DNA of 64,000 nt from Mesorhabditis belari (Eukaryota; Nematoda; Chromadorea; Rhabditida; Rhabditidae): positions 186,001-250,000 of the forward strand of contig CAUEEP010000873.1 in NCBI GenBank assembly GCA_958450365.1, written 5' to 3'. Positions 23,271 to 34,959 of the stretch are shown here, piece by piece; within the stretch, counting starts at the first letter, position 1, and each line of letters begins with the position of its first letter. Below the pieces are notes generated by a model, which was not told where the DNA came from, searched no databases, and was given only the letters and a program-made list of their open reading frames with translations. Position numbers and translations under genes: made by a program.

Positions 23271-23475
23271 CTGCGTTGCTGTCATTTGAGAATTTCCACC
23301 TAATTGAAAAGCTTCAAAGCTATTCAACGCGATAATATACTTCGAATTTCTTGAGCACGATAGGGTTTTGTTCTCTCCCGCTTTGGCTTCGATGTAGTTG
23401 ATATTTCTAAACAATGTGGAACGTTCAGAGTAATGTTTTTTGGATGGAAAGGAGATATTCTTAATTCTCCAAGGA
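23270..23475 (-). pseudogene. Inverted partial copy of receptor-kinase exons 2-3
   Basis: Reading NYIEAKAGENKTLSCSRNS, including its acceptor TTGTTTAG, it is nearly identical to 24,735-24,895 on the other strand. It continues through a degraded junction directly into protease sequence. It cannot encode the Ig domain because the intron-exon order breaks down. Confidence 0.65.
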
Positions 23476-23479
23476 ATCA

Positions 23480-24480
23480 AGAATACCTTCTTGATTCCGC
23501 AAGCTAATTGAATTTGCGCTTTTTGAAAAAAGAGTTTTGACCTTGAAAATTGTGAAGTGTGAAGTGAAAAAATTGAAATGGGCTCGAACTATTACGAAGT
23601 AACGGTTTTTTTCTCTCAAAGACAACTGAACTCTGTAAGGGGCGGGCAATGAACTGCTTGTGTGGGTCCTAGGCAATAAATCTTATCACCCATTGAAAGC
23701 CAGCACCTTTTCACTTCCCAAACAATCAAAACCAAGAAAAAGAAGTCTTGAAAGTTACACAATAAAAAGCATTGAACGAGATTGACTTTTATTTCATTTT
23801 TGTAAAACAATTTCTAACTTATTTGGTTACTTCTAATGCTACTTTTATTTCTTTGAAACCAATTTAAAAAATAAGTTCAATTTTTCGGCATTAAATTCCA
23901 CCCAAAAGGGCGATCGATCTCTAAAAAATTGAAAAGAAATCTATCTAAGGTTCATGAAAAGTTCTTGTTTCGTTTTCGGCGTTCTTTTTTGTTCTTTTTT
24001 TGTTATCTGGGGAGAAAACTATTATCTGGAGGGAAATCTCAGAAAAAAATTAGCTGGAGGAATCTTTTCGTTTGTGTTCCACTTGATTTTACTTGATTTT
24101 ATAAGAAATAAGACATTTTTTTATAAGTGCCTATATTTTTTCTCTATATTATATTATAGGCACCTATAGTTAGGAAGAGGGCCTGTGCTGCAAGCTCCCT
24201 GCACTTAGGCAGGTCCTGGAAGGAGTCAATGCTGAAAGCTCTCTGAGATGGGCAACTATAAGCGCTTATAAAATTCAGATCCTAGAGAAATTGCAGCACT
24301 GACCCTTAGCTAGAAGCGCTTATAATATAAGACATAAACATTCCACCCCAGCTAATTATCCCTGAGATTCCCCTATGCCCAGATAATAGTTCTCCCCCCA
24401 AAATAACATAAAAGTACCAGCGTTTCCTCCTTTAACTCAATGAGTTTTCAGTATTTCAAATTCAGGGAAAGCTTAACTTC
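23480..24480. other. No gene seen
   Basis: AT-rich; AGCGCTTATAA occurs twice near 24,257 and 24,315. This is likely the upstream region of the receptor-kinase gene. Confidence 0.3.
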
Positions 24481-24488
24481 ATGAAAAA

Positions 24489-27400
24489 ATGTTGCAAGCA
24501 GTATTGGTTCTTTTATCGTTCATATTTTTCTACCCTGAGAGTGCTGGACTCGAGCCAATACCTGAGAGTCAACTAAATCCATTAATGAAATCTCCATTCT
24601 CCAAGTCACCAGATTTCTCCAAGTTAGTGCTCTGTTTTGTTCATTTACCGCTCAAACCTATATTTTAGAAAATCCAAGTCAAATACCGCATAATTGATCT
24701 AATTGCGTAAATTTAAGACTTTTACGAAAAAACACTACTCTGAACGTTCCACATTGTTTAGAAATATCAACTACATCGAAGCCAAAGCGGGAGAGAACAA
24801 AACCCTATCGTGCTCAAGAAATTCAAAGTATGTTAGCTTTGAAGCTTTGAAGCTTTTCAATTAGGTGGAAATTCCCAAATGACAGCAACGCAGATCTTGC
24901 TGGCTACGATTTTGATGATTTTGGCCAAAGACACGGCATTGTAGAGACCAATGAGGTAATGAACTAACTCTTTATTCAAAAACAATCATTCAGAGCTCCT
25001 TGTTGGATATTTGGGATTTGAGACAGACGGATACTGGATTGTACCAATGTACTGATTTTGATTTCCTAGATAGCCGCCAATTTTATATTTTTGTGAAAAG
25101 TAAGAAAATAACAATATTATGTAGAAAATATTTTTTTGGATGAAACGCACTTTTTGAAACGATCATCTAGACCTGCTAACTTTACGATTGGAATGAAAAA
25201 TTCGGCAGTTATTCCTTGCCGAACAACTTCGTTAATCAACGGTAAAACGATTTTGAATTTACGAAATGAAACTTTAGTTACCAACATGAAACTTATTGTG
25301 AACGGCGAGGAATGGACTGGATTTTGCTTGTAGGTGATTGTAGATTTTTGAGTACTATTTTATAAATAAATGGTCATAACTTTAGCTTTCAGTGATATCT
25401 CTGACAACTCAACACAGAAAATACGAATCATAAATCAAAAAGACTTCAATTATGTCGGCAATCCAAATTGCACGCAAATATTCAAATACTATGATCCAAG
25501 GTAACTTTCAGTTTTGCACTTGTTTTAATTATGTTAAGAGTTGGTTTTGATTTTGGTCCGATAGCTGATCAGTTGCCCTGGAAGCAGTCTGGCTTCGATA
25601 GAGGTATATTACTTGGAGATCCATCTCCAAACGGATGTGTTTATCAAAATGAGGAGATCATTATTGAGCTGAAGGTAAAACTACAATCAATCTCCAAGAA
25701 AACTCTCACTACAAGGTTTTAATGGCGATTCCCTTCAAGAGTGGCACACCGCAAATGTTAATCGGGTTTTTGATTTCCGGTGTACTATGAATTACTGTTG
25801 GTTGCACTTTTAGTGGCACATTGGTGAACTGCTCCATTTCCCACACATTTTACGCTGAAGAAGATCGACTACTCTTTTATTGTAAAAACTGTTCTTCGCA
25901 GGATCCTGTAATAGCTCTTTTCCTAAATAAGAACTTAGATTAATTTAGGATTTTATTGATCAATTGCTTAAACGACTGAAAAACAATAGAACACTGGAAG
26001 ATATTGATGCTTTCCATAAATCACAATCGAAAAATGGCTCGTCAGTATTCTGCGATTGGTATGATTTCAACTAACTTGCTTATTTGATGACCAATACGAG
26101 AGACATTGCCAACAATTTAAGATTTAGGCCAGGAAATGTGTACAAGGAATTTAAAAATCCAACTATTTTACCCAAAGTTCAAGAGAGTTCTATCTTGAAT
26201 AGCGTGGGGCTTTCAATTATTATTATTATTATTATTATTCTTTTTCTTTTTCTTCTCGGGACTTTTATGATCAAAAAGTGGATAGCAGTCGACAGGAAAA
26301 GGTTTGATAAAACTTTTTCAAATTGATTTCGATTTAGCAACAATTCAATTTTGCCCGGTACTGAAGTAGAGATGACCTCCCTTAAAAGTAACGAAGAGGT
26401 AAAGTTAGAGTAGAGGAAATAAGTAGAGGAAGAGGATTCTTTGAGTAGAGGAAATAAAAACCAAACAGTAATTCGTCAAAGAATCTTGTGTGTTTTAAAA
26501 ACTTCTTTTTTAGTTCTTCTTTCTTCAGTATTGTTAAGTTAAAAGGAAATCGTTCAATGTTGTTTTTAGGTTTTTGAAGTTCGGCGATCATTCATAGGCT
26601 ATGGAGCCTATGGACAAGTCTTTCTATTAGATGGCTATGATGAGTGAGGATTTCATTTCTTTCTAAAACACAAACATTTTTAGGCCAGCCGTGGAAAAGT
26701 GCTTGATGTCTAAAAATCTTCAACATCTCACTCGTTTCAAGCAAGAATTCGAAGTCTTAAAGTTATTAAAACATCCCAATGTTGTGCAATTGATACAAAT
26801 GGAATCGTTTGAAGGGTCCGAAGAATTTGGAATCATTATGGAATACTGTCAACGAGGGGATTTAAGAGAATGTGAGTTCAAAATCTCTTTAACTGTTTAC
26901 TCTGAAACTAAATACATTGTGGGGCTCAAAGGTAATGGCCCACCTCAAACTTTTCAGAGTCATCATCGAATGCACCGAGTAATATGTTTAAAAACACAAT
27001 GTAGACTTTCAAAACAAACATAAATACTTTGATTTCAGCTCATGCTTTCTGCTTTCTGCTTTCTGCTTTGAATGCTTTCTAAAACATGATCTAAAAAAGA
27101 AAACTTAAGGTTGCTGAGGTCAAACTTAAGGTCAAAAGTCATGGCCTAAGCCTAAGTCTCAGTCAGCTTTGCCTTTGCCAAAGTCAGCTTTGCCAATGCT
27201 ATAAAAGTTTTCGAACTCTAAATACATTCAACGAAAACAGTATAGATAAAACAAAAATCCAAAAAGAACTAATATTTTGTATTTTGACTTTTTGCACCAA
27301 TAATAGCTTCAACTCGTCGAGGCATTGATTCAATAAGCTTTTTGATGACACCTGCGTCAATTTTTGGTCTCTTTTCTTGTAATTTCCGGTACAAATCATC

Positions 27401-28859
27401 TGAATTTTTTGCTTTATATCCTTGGAATTGTTTCTTCAAATAATTCCATACATGTTCCAAAGGATTTGCATCGGGGCTCTGACAAGAAGACGTCACAAAA
27501 TGGCGGTAGCAGATTTTGACGCCGTTGAGAGGCGAACGCCTATCACATTCTGACACTCGATCCAGAGGAAACCATATCGAGAGAAATTTTGCGCACAACA
27601 AGCGGATAATATTTCTTGTCCATATCTAAAAAAATAAAAATAAATTAGAAAAAAAAATAATTAATGAAAGCTGTTGAAGATAAACGCTTAGGGGGGGCAT
27701 TACTTTTGACATTACTTATCAACCTTAAGCTTTTCAAAAGAAAAGGATTTCAATGTGCTAAAACCAAAATATTTATGCAATTTATTTATGCGGTTATGAA
27801 AAATCTACATTTTGCTTTTAAACATATTACTCTATGCATTTTTTTTATATGAAAACTCTGAAAGGTTTAAGGGGCATTACCTTTGAGCGGTACTGTAAAT
27901 TAAGCTTTGTTTAATCCAACCATCATTTACACGATAAAAACGGTGCTCATTTGGGGAGAAGAACTCTTTGATGCTGTTGATTATATGTTTCGAAAGCACG
28001 GCATCATCCATCGAGACATTAAACCTGAAAAGTAAAATTTACTTGATTTAAACTCATAACAATTTTTTTAGCATTTTTCTTACCGAATCCTTTTTCTTGA
28101 AGATCGGAGATTTTGGGTTAGCGAAAACTGTTGAAGATACTTGTACGGGGACTTCGATGGGAACACAAAGATATATGAGTCCTCTTCAATTTGAAGAAGA
28201 AACTCTTTCGATTGAAGAAGGAGATCTATACGTGAGTTTAAATTGGGATTTTGTTTACTTTCTTTTTCGACTCTTTCCAGGACTCTCACCGCAATGACGT
28301 CTACGGTTTAGGGCTTGTCTTGTGGGAGATTATAGAGAGAAGGTTTTGAACTCAAAAACGTTGCTCAAAAGAAATTCGTTAAATTTTAGAATAGTTTTCT
28401 CTCAATACGGTTTGATTGGCAGCTTTAGGCGAGATCATTTCTTGTACGATATCATAAGAAAAAGATTTGATCATTTGGTGGCTCCGAGATGTCAAGAAGA
28501 AATCAAGAACATTATTGGAAAGTAAGGGAAGTTTTTGAAAGATATTTACGAGGATTAGATGTACACGATTTGTTCGTCGTGACCGACCGATGGCTACTGA
28601 GATTCTGGAAGAGTTACAGTTGATCGCAAAGGTACACTTCCCCAAAATCAGATGTTAAATCAAATCTAACGCACTTATCCAAACTTGAATTTTACAGAAC
28701 GATCCATTTCTCGCCAAATTGGATTTTGTGCCACTTATTGAAGAAGAACAAAAGAAAATCCTGCGACCAATTGGCTTTGATGGATCAATGAATAGAGTTC
28801 CGATTGAATCTGAAATCTCTTTGAACTCTGATGATTTCTTGCCACCCTCCTCAAATTGA
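24489..28859 (+). CDS. Receptor with VEGFR/PDGFR-like Ig ectodomain and Ser/Thr-type kinase domain
   Basis: Twenty exons from ATG 24489 to TGA 28859 join with consistent phases to 757 aa. Boundaries: 24489-24622, 24762-24827, 24865-24955, 24994-25099, 25125-25329, 25393-25500, 25539-25674, 25716-25765, 25814-25907, 25949-26058, 26128-26301, 26338-26398, 26570-26643, 26684-26871, 27905-28031, 28072-28231, 28281-28342, 28429-28521, 28559-28631 and 28698-28859. Order: signal peptide; Ig1 (TDTGLYQC, FYIFVKN); Ig2 (VIPCRTT, DPRVGF); a third Ig-like region; TM with an Ile run; then a kinase domain with GYGAYGQV, AVEKC Lys, HRDIKPEN, IGDFGLAK, GTQRYMSP and GLGLVLWEI. HRDIKPEN and GTxRYMSP are Ser/Thr-type, closest in feel to PEK/eIF2-alpha and NEK kinases. 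The usual APE Glu is Leu. Exons 7, 8 and 15 use weak AAG acceptors. Confidence 0.75.
27269..27897 (-). mobile_element. Truncated Tc1-like transposon in the receptor-kinase gene
   Basis: The minus strand encodes a transposase C-terminus: SPDANPLEHVWNYLKKQF, then ESMPRRVEAIIGAKSQNTKY, the Tc1 D-x-N-P-x-E-x-x-W block. The right end, CAGTACCGCTCAAAGGTAAT, lies at about 27,873-27,896 next to TA. No matching left terminal repeat was found, so one end is deleted. It sits between kinase exons 14 and 15. Confidence 0.75.
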
Positions 28860-28869
28860 CAATTAATGA

Positions 28870-29955
28870 CTTTTTCAATTAATGACTTCAATTAATGACT
28901 AAAAATAGTGTGTATGTAACGATTTCTTTCCAAAGTGCTTCTTTAGCAGTTTTTTTGTCAATGAGATTGCGCACAAGTTTACGAATACACATGTTGGCTC
29001 TGTAAAAGATTTGAATCTTACAAAATCGTGGCATCAGTTTTCTAAATAAATGCTTTTCTTGCACATTATTTCACCACAAAATGCAAAACTGGTTTACCAC
29101 TCTAGTGCTAAAAAAATGACCAAATCACGAGCCAGCATTATGTCCTTCAATTGTTAATTGAAGCACTAATTCGGATGAGGTGACGGGTGCAGCCACACGA
29201 TTGTCCTCGTCCAATGGCTAAATTAGAAAATGAGTAACTCAATAAAGTAACTTTCTAACTTTCTTGTAACTTCCTAAGCTTAGCAGCCAACTCAATTTAT
29301 CCCTTCACTATTTTACAACTTTAAAGTCAAGAAATTAGCACATGTCCGAAAGCACATGTCTACTATGCAACACTACGCACCGTCATCATGCGGTGCGGAT
29401 ACTATTACAATATTTACGGTGATCACAATCATCTTTCAGAATATTGCCCTCTTTTAACTCTTCTTCTCGCTCAACACGGTGTTATCAACACTTTATCTGT
29501 TCTTTTATTGTATCAACCATATCGAAAGTTTACTAAAAACTTTCTCAAGCAGAGTGGTCGTTTTATTGGGCTTCATAGAATTGGTTTGTGATAGGGAAAA
29601 CTTAAAATATTTGTTTAGGATTTTGCAAAAGAATTATTGGAACGAAATCGACCATCTCGATTGTTGTGTCAAGATCTATGTGAGGAAGGAGACTTTGTTC
29701 GAAGCAAGTAACCGATTTTTGCAATCTAAACAGACGGCTAAGTTCTATTTTGTGCCCTCGCTCATTTCTATTTTGCACTCGATTCTGTCGCATTGTTGGC
29801 CAAAATTTAATTTTTTCGTGGTCTTCTCGTGACTCTCCTACTTCCTCGCATGCTTTCGCCGTGCTTTTTACTTTCTTGTGTCACAAAGAGCGCATTTCGC
29901 AAAATTAAGGATAAATCTCATAAAATTTGTCGGTTTCTGTCAAAAAACGTCATCC
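28870..29955. other. No confident gene
   Basis: An ATG at 29,342 opens a short frame with CLLCNTTHRHH, and a neighbouring frame has CGYYYNIYGDHNHLSEYC. Neither joins to further exons that I can recognise. Confidence 0.25.
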
Positions 29956-29959
29956 TCAA

Positions 29960-30175
29960 TCCATTTTTTTTTGTAAAAGAACTCTGGAGAAGCTCCAAAA
30001 CATTGTTTCTCGTCAATTTTACTGTTTAGCATGTAAAGCAAGCGGTGATTGGTTTATAAACAATCTTTCAGGTGCGATCTGCGGAGGGATTGCCCACAGG
30101 GCAGCTGGGATTCGACCCGAGCCTAGCTCCGAGCCATTGAAGCTCCAAAGCACGCACCCAACTCATTGAATGGTC
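29960..30175 (+). repeat. Dispersed repeat with pol III B-box-like core
   Basis: It shares most of its length with the opposite strand of 62,470-62,690, including AAAACATTGTTTCT, a TTTAGC(A/T)TG block and GGGATTCGACCC, and ends GAAGCTCCAAAG. The B-box-like GGGATTCGACCC suggests a tRNA-derived SINE. Confidence 0.55.
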
Positions 30176-30396
30176 GATTTCCATTTTTCAGCTTACTAGC
30201 TCATTTTATTTCAACTTCGTCTAGGTTTTGATGATTCATTCAAATTCTGAAAGATTCGCAGTTGTGACATGACTTAAATCACTACCAAAAAATCTTTCTT
30301 TCTGTATCTGACTTGAATTGAACTTGCAAAAACCTAAGTTTTGTATTTTTTCGGGAAAACTTTACTATCATGTATTTACAAAAACAATCGTTTTTC

Positions 30397-33300
30397 TCAA
30401 GCGAAATTCTTTCTGATCTTCGTTTTCCCTACAATTGGTTGCTGTTGTCGGAAGTTGTTGTTGAGGAATGAGTAGAGGATGTTCATCTAGAAAAAAAAAC
30501 AGTTTTTGGCTATAATTTTTAAAGAGTTCAAGTTTCTCTTATATTAGGGTGGTGCAAAAGAAACTGCCGATGGGTATCAGCTCTCATTTATCAGAAACGA
30601 GCGATGCTAACGGCATTATTTTTGTATGTTTTGTTCGCATATTTGTTTGCTATTTATTTCGACATTTGAATTTTTTGGTTGTTTTTTATTTTATTTAAAA
30701 GTACTTATATTTTTTATTTAGATCATGGTCGAGCAAAAGTTTGTGCTACGAGCAGCATTACTGTTTAACCTCAAAATTGGAAAGTCTGCTGCCGAATCGC
30801 ATCGTGCTCTCTGTGCTGCTTTCGGAGATGGCAGTTTGTCTCTCAGGCAGTGTCAGACTTGTTTTCAACGATTCTGAGAGGGAGACGAGACTTTGGAAGA
30901 TTACGAGCACGGTTCGAGGCCAGAAGTCGTGAACGAAGCCAAGCTGAGGGACGTTATTCAGGCCGATCCATGCCAATCTGCTCAAATTCTTGCGAAAATA
31001 TTCCATTGTGATCATGTCACCATCGAACGCCATCTTTTTTTTGAATTTACCGTCAAATCGGCAGTTTCTTTTGCACCACCCTAATATCAAAGATCTTCTA
31101 AATTCCACCTGTGCCTCACTCAACGTGATCGGCGTCTTCATGATCGTCCAATCGACACAAGTGTTATAGTTACCCGTTGTCAAACTGCCCGTATAAGTTA
31201 GAAATTGGGTAGAAGTTAGAAGATTTTTAAGTAAACTTTATTTCAGTTATTACCCGGCATCATTTTGTTGTAGTTGAACTTGAGACCGGATGTCAAATGA
31301 GCTGTGGCACCGTGAACGTCTGATGCATCGCCTTTTTTGATGGCATTGAGAATTTTGTCGAATTCGGGATTAGCAGCACCTAGCTGGAGCACAAAATTTG
31401 ATTATTAAACAAAAAGTTTGAGGAATTTAGATACTTTATAAGATTTTGAAGCTGCAAATGAACAATTGACTGTATCTATTTTGTCGAATGATGATCGTCC
31501 AATCAAGTTAGAGCAAAAAGTTAGAGCGCAAATCGACACAATTGTTATAGTTACCCGTTTTCAAACTGCCCGTACAAGTTAGAAATTGAAAAGTTAGACC
31601 AATGCATTGCAAATGCTGTAATTTCAAAGTCATCTTTTAAAATCGCCAATGAACCATTCAAAAGAGCGGTTTTTTTCAAAATTAGCTAAAACTAAAAAGT
31701 AATGTCTTTTTATTAAAGCAATCCGTATTTTAATTGGTGTATTAGTTAATTCAAAAGCCAACTTTGCTCTGACAGCCGATTTTCAATGCATTAACCCAAT
31801 AATAGCCTGGATCTTATACTTTTTTTTGTACAAAAGTGTTCAGGTATTTGGGCTTTCTAATGTTATAAAGAACTTAATTCTAACTTAATTTAAAGCCAAT
31901 TTGAGTTTCTTTTAAGCGCAGGCGTCATTCAGCGATATCTTGTGACAAACCTGAGCAAACACTCCGATCACGGCAATCCCGTTCTCCTTTCCGACCGAGT
32001 TGTCAAAAGTCGCATAGTCGGGATTGAAATGTACAAAGTGAAACTGAAAATCTTCTTCTTCTAAAGGACACAAAGAATACACCATTTGCTCTGTAAAGTT
32101 GTTCACCTCAGCCACGTATCTCTGTCCATCCAATGAGTGCTCACTACCCGGTGCTCCCTTCTGACCCCAGTGAGCGTGCATTTGATACAGACTATATCGT
32201 GACCCATCAGTTTGAGTGGCCGCAAATGCTAAAGATTTTTATGAAGCAAACAAGGAGCACAACAATTTCCTTACTTGAACGATTGTAAGGCACAGAGGTT
32301 TTAAGGGTAAACGTTGAATTGGCACCCTGTAAAGAAAGAAGTTTAAAGGCCAATGCTTTTCGACAGAGTGACGAATTATAGTGGCTCACTTCAGTGAACC
32401 TAGATTAGCCAAAATTGGGTGAATCGTTCTGATTTTTCTGGAGATAAATCTTAAGAATTTCTCCTAGAATGGTGCCCATTATCTAAACGATTCAAGATTT
32501 CAACCTTTTAAAATAACCTTCCAAAGCTGAGAGCCGAGTGTCGCTCGGCATGATATTTATGGGATTTTGAAAGTCTCATTTTTTTGATAAAAAGTCTTCA
32601 AGATTTTAATGATTCACAATTAACCATATTTACTTATGAAAAGAAAAGCTATAGACTTTGAAACAATAAGATTTTCTTGTTGCTTAGTGGCTTCCCTTTC
32701 CCTGAATGGTTCAAGTGAAAACAGATTATATTATTTAAGTTTTGGTGACATTTCTCAAGAATTTTTGCACTTAAACTGCGTAGAGCATGTGAAATTTCGC
32801 TCATTAACATAAGAAATTCAATCTCAACGAGATTTTAACAAGATAGCTCTCAAAAATCCCATAAATAAGTAGCGTGCCGAGCGACACTCGGCTCTCAACT
32901 TTGGAAGGCTGTATAAGAAAGTTGAAAGCTTCAAACGTTTAGATAATAGGCACCGCTCAAGGAGAAATACTTAAGATTTACCTCCAGAAAAATCAGGACG
33001 ATTTACCCAATTTTGGCTAATCTAGGTTCTCTGAAGTGCGGCGCTATAATTGCGGCCCTTCTGAGAGGTACTCAACAAGTTCTCAAACGGTAACCCACCC
33101 ATGTCATCGAATCCCCATCACCAGCCGCATAGTTAACTTGAAGAATGCCAAGAGCCGGGTCTCTGACAGCTGTTTTTGTGTTCAAGTTTATTGGCGAGTT
33201 CTGGCTATCGGCAGCAGCTAAAAGTCAAGTGTTTTACCAGTTGCGATTTCTAAACCCGTATAACAAGTGGCCGTTTTCACGTCATTCACCGTGTAGTTCA

Positions 33301-33598
33301 ACTCGTGCACCATCCATCGGCCATCGCTTTGACAAACGAAAGCTCTGGAAGTCATAAGTGTATGATAGAGTTAACTCAGCAAACTTTGTAGGTTATAAAC
33401 AAAATCTACTTACTAACCCCAATCTGTCCGATCTTCTCGATATCGTGTGCCCATTCCACAACTCGAGAACCACCCGAGTCGCCCCACCACCTGGGCATGA
33501 GATCCACGATGTGAGACAGCCTGAGAAAACAACACAATACAGTAGACTTTTAAAAAAACTGTCTTGTTACCCAACCTAACACAACAATTCAGATTCAT
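30397..33598 (-). CDS. Alpha-carbonic anhydrase with an added Cys-rich N-terminal domain
   Basis: Exons: 33598-33571, 33520-33418, 33344-33256, 33217-33099, 32326-32275, 32228-32107, 32043-31951, 31383-31254, about 31188-31109, and 30486-30397 (TGA). The catalytic part is canonical: QNSPINLNTKTAVRDP, MHAHWG and FHFVHFN (three zinc-binding His), GSEHSLDG, IAVIGVF, SLTTGNYNTCVDWTIMK and NNFRQQQPI near the end. The reaction is CO2 hydration to bicarbonate. Instead of the usual W-x-Y start, exons 1-3 encode a Cys-rich region (SWISCPGGG, FVCQSDGRWMVHELNY, TATCY) joined in phase. No signal peptide was found, so the true start may lie further upstream. The join of exon 8 to exon 9 works only if the intron ends in GG rather than AG. 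Introns carry a mariner derivative and a foldback element. Confidence 0.7.
30544..31084 (+). mobile_element. Deleted mariner element with intact terminal repeats
   Basis: Terminal repeats of about 28 bp are perfect: TTAGGGTGGTGCAAAAGAAA at the left and its complement at the right, with TA on both sides. It contains only the N-terminal third of a mariner transposase (ATG at 30,725; SAAESHRALCAAFG) with an in-frame stop. The catalytic region is deleted. It lies in the last intron of the carbonic anhydrase gene. Confidence 0.85.
31390..31950 (-). repeat. Partial duplication of carbonic anhydrase exon sequence inside its own intron
   Basis: Around 31,485-31,585 a copy of the exon at 31,109-31,188 (GGGCAGTTTGAAAACGGG, plus GATCGTCCAATC) appears, degraded. 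The remaining intron sequence shows no other feature. Confidence 0.5.
32386..33046. repeat. Foldback element, about 660 bp
   Basis: The left arm ACCTAGATTAGCCAAAATTGGG and the internal GAGCCGAGTGTCGCTCGGCA return inverted at 32,872-33,030. It is non-coding and lies in an intron of the carbonic anhydrase gene. Confidence 0.75.
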
Positions 33599-33904
33599 AA
33601 GCTTGTTGGAGTTTTAAATTGTTCCTGTTGAGGTTTATTTGCTTCATCAACAGTGTCTTTTATAGGTTAAAGCCTTTTCTGCAGCTTGCCTCACCCAGCA
33701 TACTATTGCCATCTTTGAAATCGGAATGAGTGCAAATGTTGCACTCATCGAGTAGTGGGCATCGTGATGGGAGTAGCGAGGGACACGCTAGACACGATGC
33801 TGTGCCACGTTCTGTAACTTGTAACTTGTCAACTTTTATTAGAAATTGTTTAGTAATGATTGAGCTTATTTCCTTCTCTTTCTTTCTTTCTCTTGACAAG
33901 TTAA

Positions 33905-33990
33905 GGTATCGGATAGCTCAGTGATTAGAGCAATAGATTGAAAAACAAAGGGTTGAGGGTTGAGAGTTCAATATCCTCTCCGGAAATCTA
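33905..33990 (+). other. tRNA-like sequence (pseudogene or SINE head)
   Basis: GGATAGCTCAGTGATTAGAGC fits a tRNA D arm, and GAGAGTTCAATATCCTCTC fits a T arm of unusual length. CGGA can pair with TCCG at the ends. The anticodon arm cannot be folded normally. Confidence 0.4.
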
Positions 33991-33999
33991 CAGGGTGAC

Positions 34000-34950
34000 C
34001 AATAATTATCGTGAAAAGGTATTTGAAAGCAATAATTGCTTGTTGTACATTAATATTGGATAAATTTTAGTTATTTTAAAACTAGAGATTCTTAGTTTCT
34101 TAGAATTCTTAGAAACTAGAGAGTAGCAAGTTTCACTCAGATAGAAAAGAAGACTACGCCAATTTTCACAATTAAGCCATCATTTTGTAGCTAAGAATCT
34201 TTCAAATATCTTGTCACGATAGTTATAAGCCACCCTGTACTTTTTCTTGTCAATTCCTTCACTTCTTTGTTATGCAAATATTTTGTTACTTTCTATTGAG
34301 TGACCGACACAGCTGCAGAAGACGATGCTCATCACGTACAATACAAAAAACAAGCCCATTTTTATTACCTAAACTTTAAAAGTTACAAGAATGTTTTAAG
34401 TGCAAGGTACTGTAAAGTGCTAGTTATTCAAATCAACAAAACGACAGAAACTAGCCTGTGCTTTTTAAAACTGTTCTACTGGACTGCCTTTATGTCTTTT
34501 TGTTGATGGAAAAGAGGTTTTTGTGCAAAAATTATATGCAAATCCTTGAAGCGATGCCAAAAGACTGAAAAAAAGCGATGAACTGCTTGGGTCATTGGAA
34601 AAATGGAAAAATTGGGGAAGTAGAGGCAGAGATCAGTTTCGGGGGAGACAGGGAAATGAACTTATCTAGATATTGAGTAAAATCGCCATGATTTCCTATT
34701 AAAGTCTATAAAAAACAATGATAAAGACAATACCGGTCTCTAGCACTCGCTCGTTTCTATGGAACAATGTTGTGCGTCGATTCTTTGGGATCATTAGTTG
34801 TACACCTTGTTATGATCGTTTGCTCAAAATCCGGTAAGTCTTGCTAACACAAGAGTCAGGTATGCGTCTGTTTTAGTCATCTCATCATGAAGCCACAGTT
34901 GAGTTTATTATTGTCAGCCACAGTGGTCAATCGACACGTTGACTTGGCCT
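34000..34950. other. No gene seen
   Basis: AT-rich; no splice-supported frame and no repeat recognised. Confidence 0.35.
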
Positions 34951-34959
34951 TTTAGTTAA

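Noticed and set aside
29342..29470. Zinc-finger-like start (CLLCNTTHRHH)
   Set aside because: The second Cys pair of a nuclear-receptor finger is absent, the frame stops quickly and no further exon joins.
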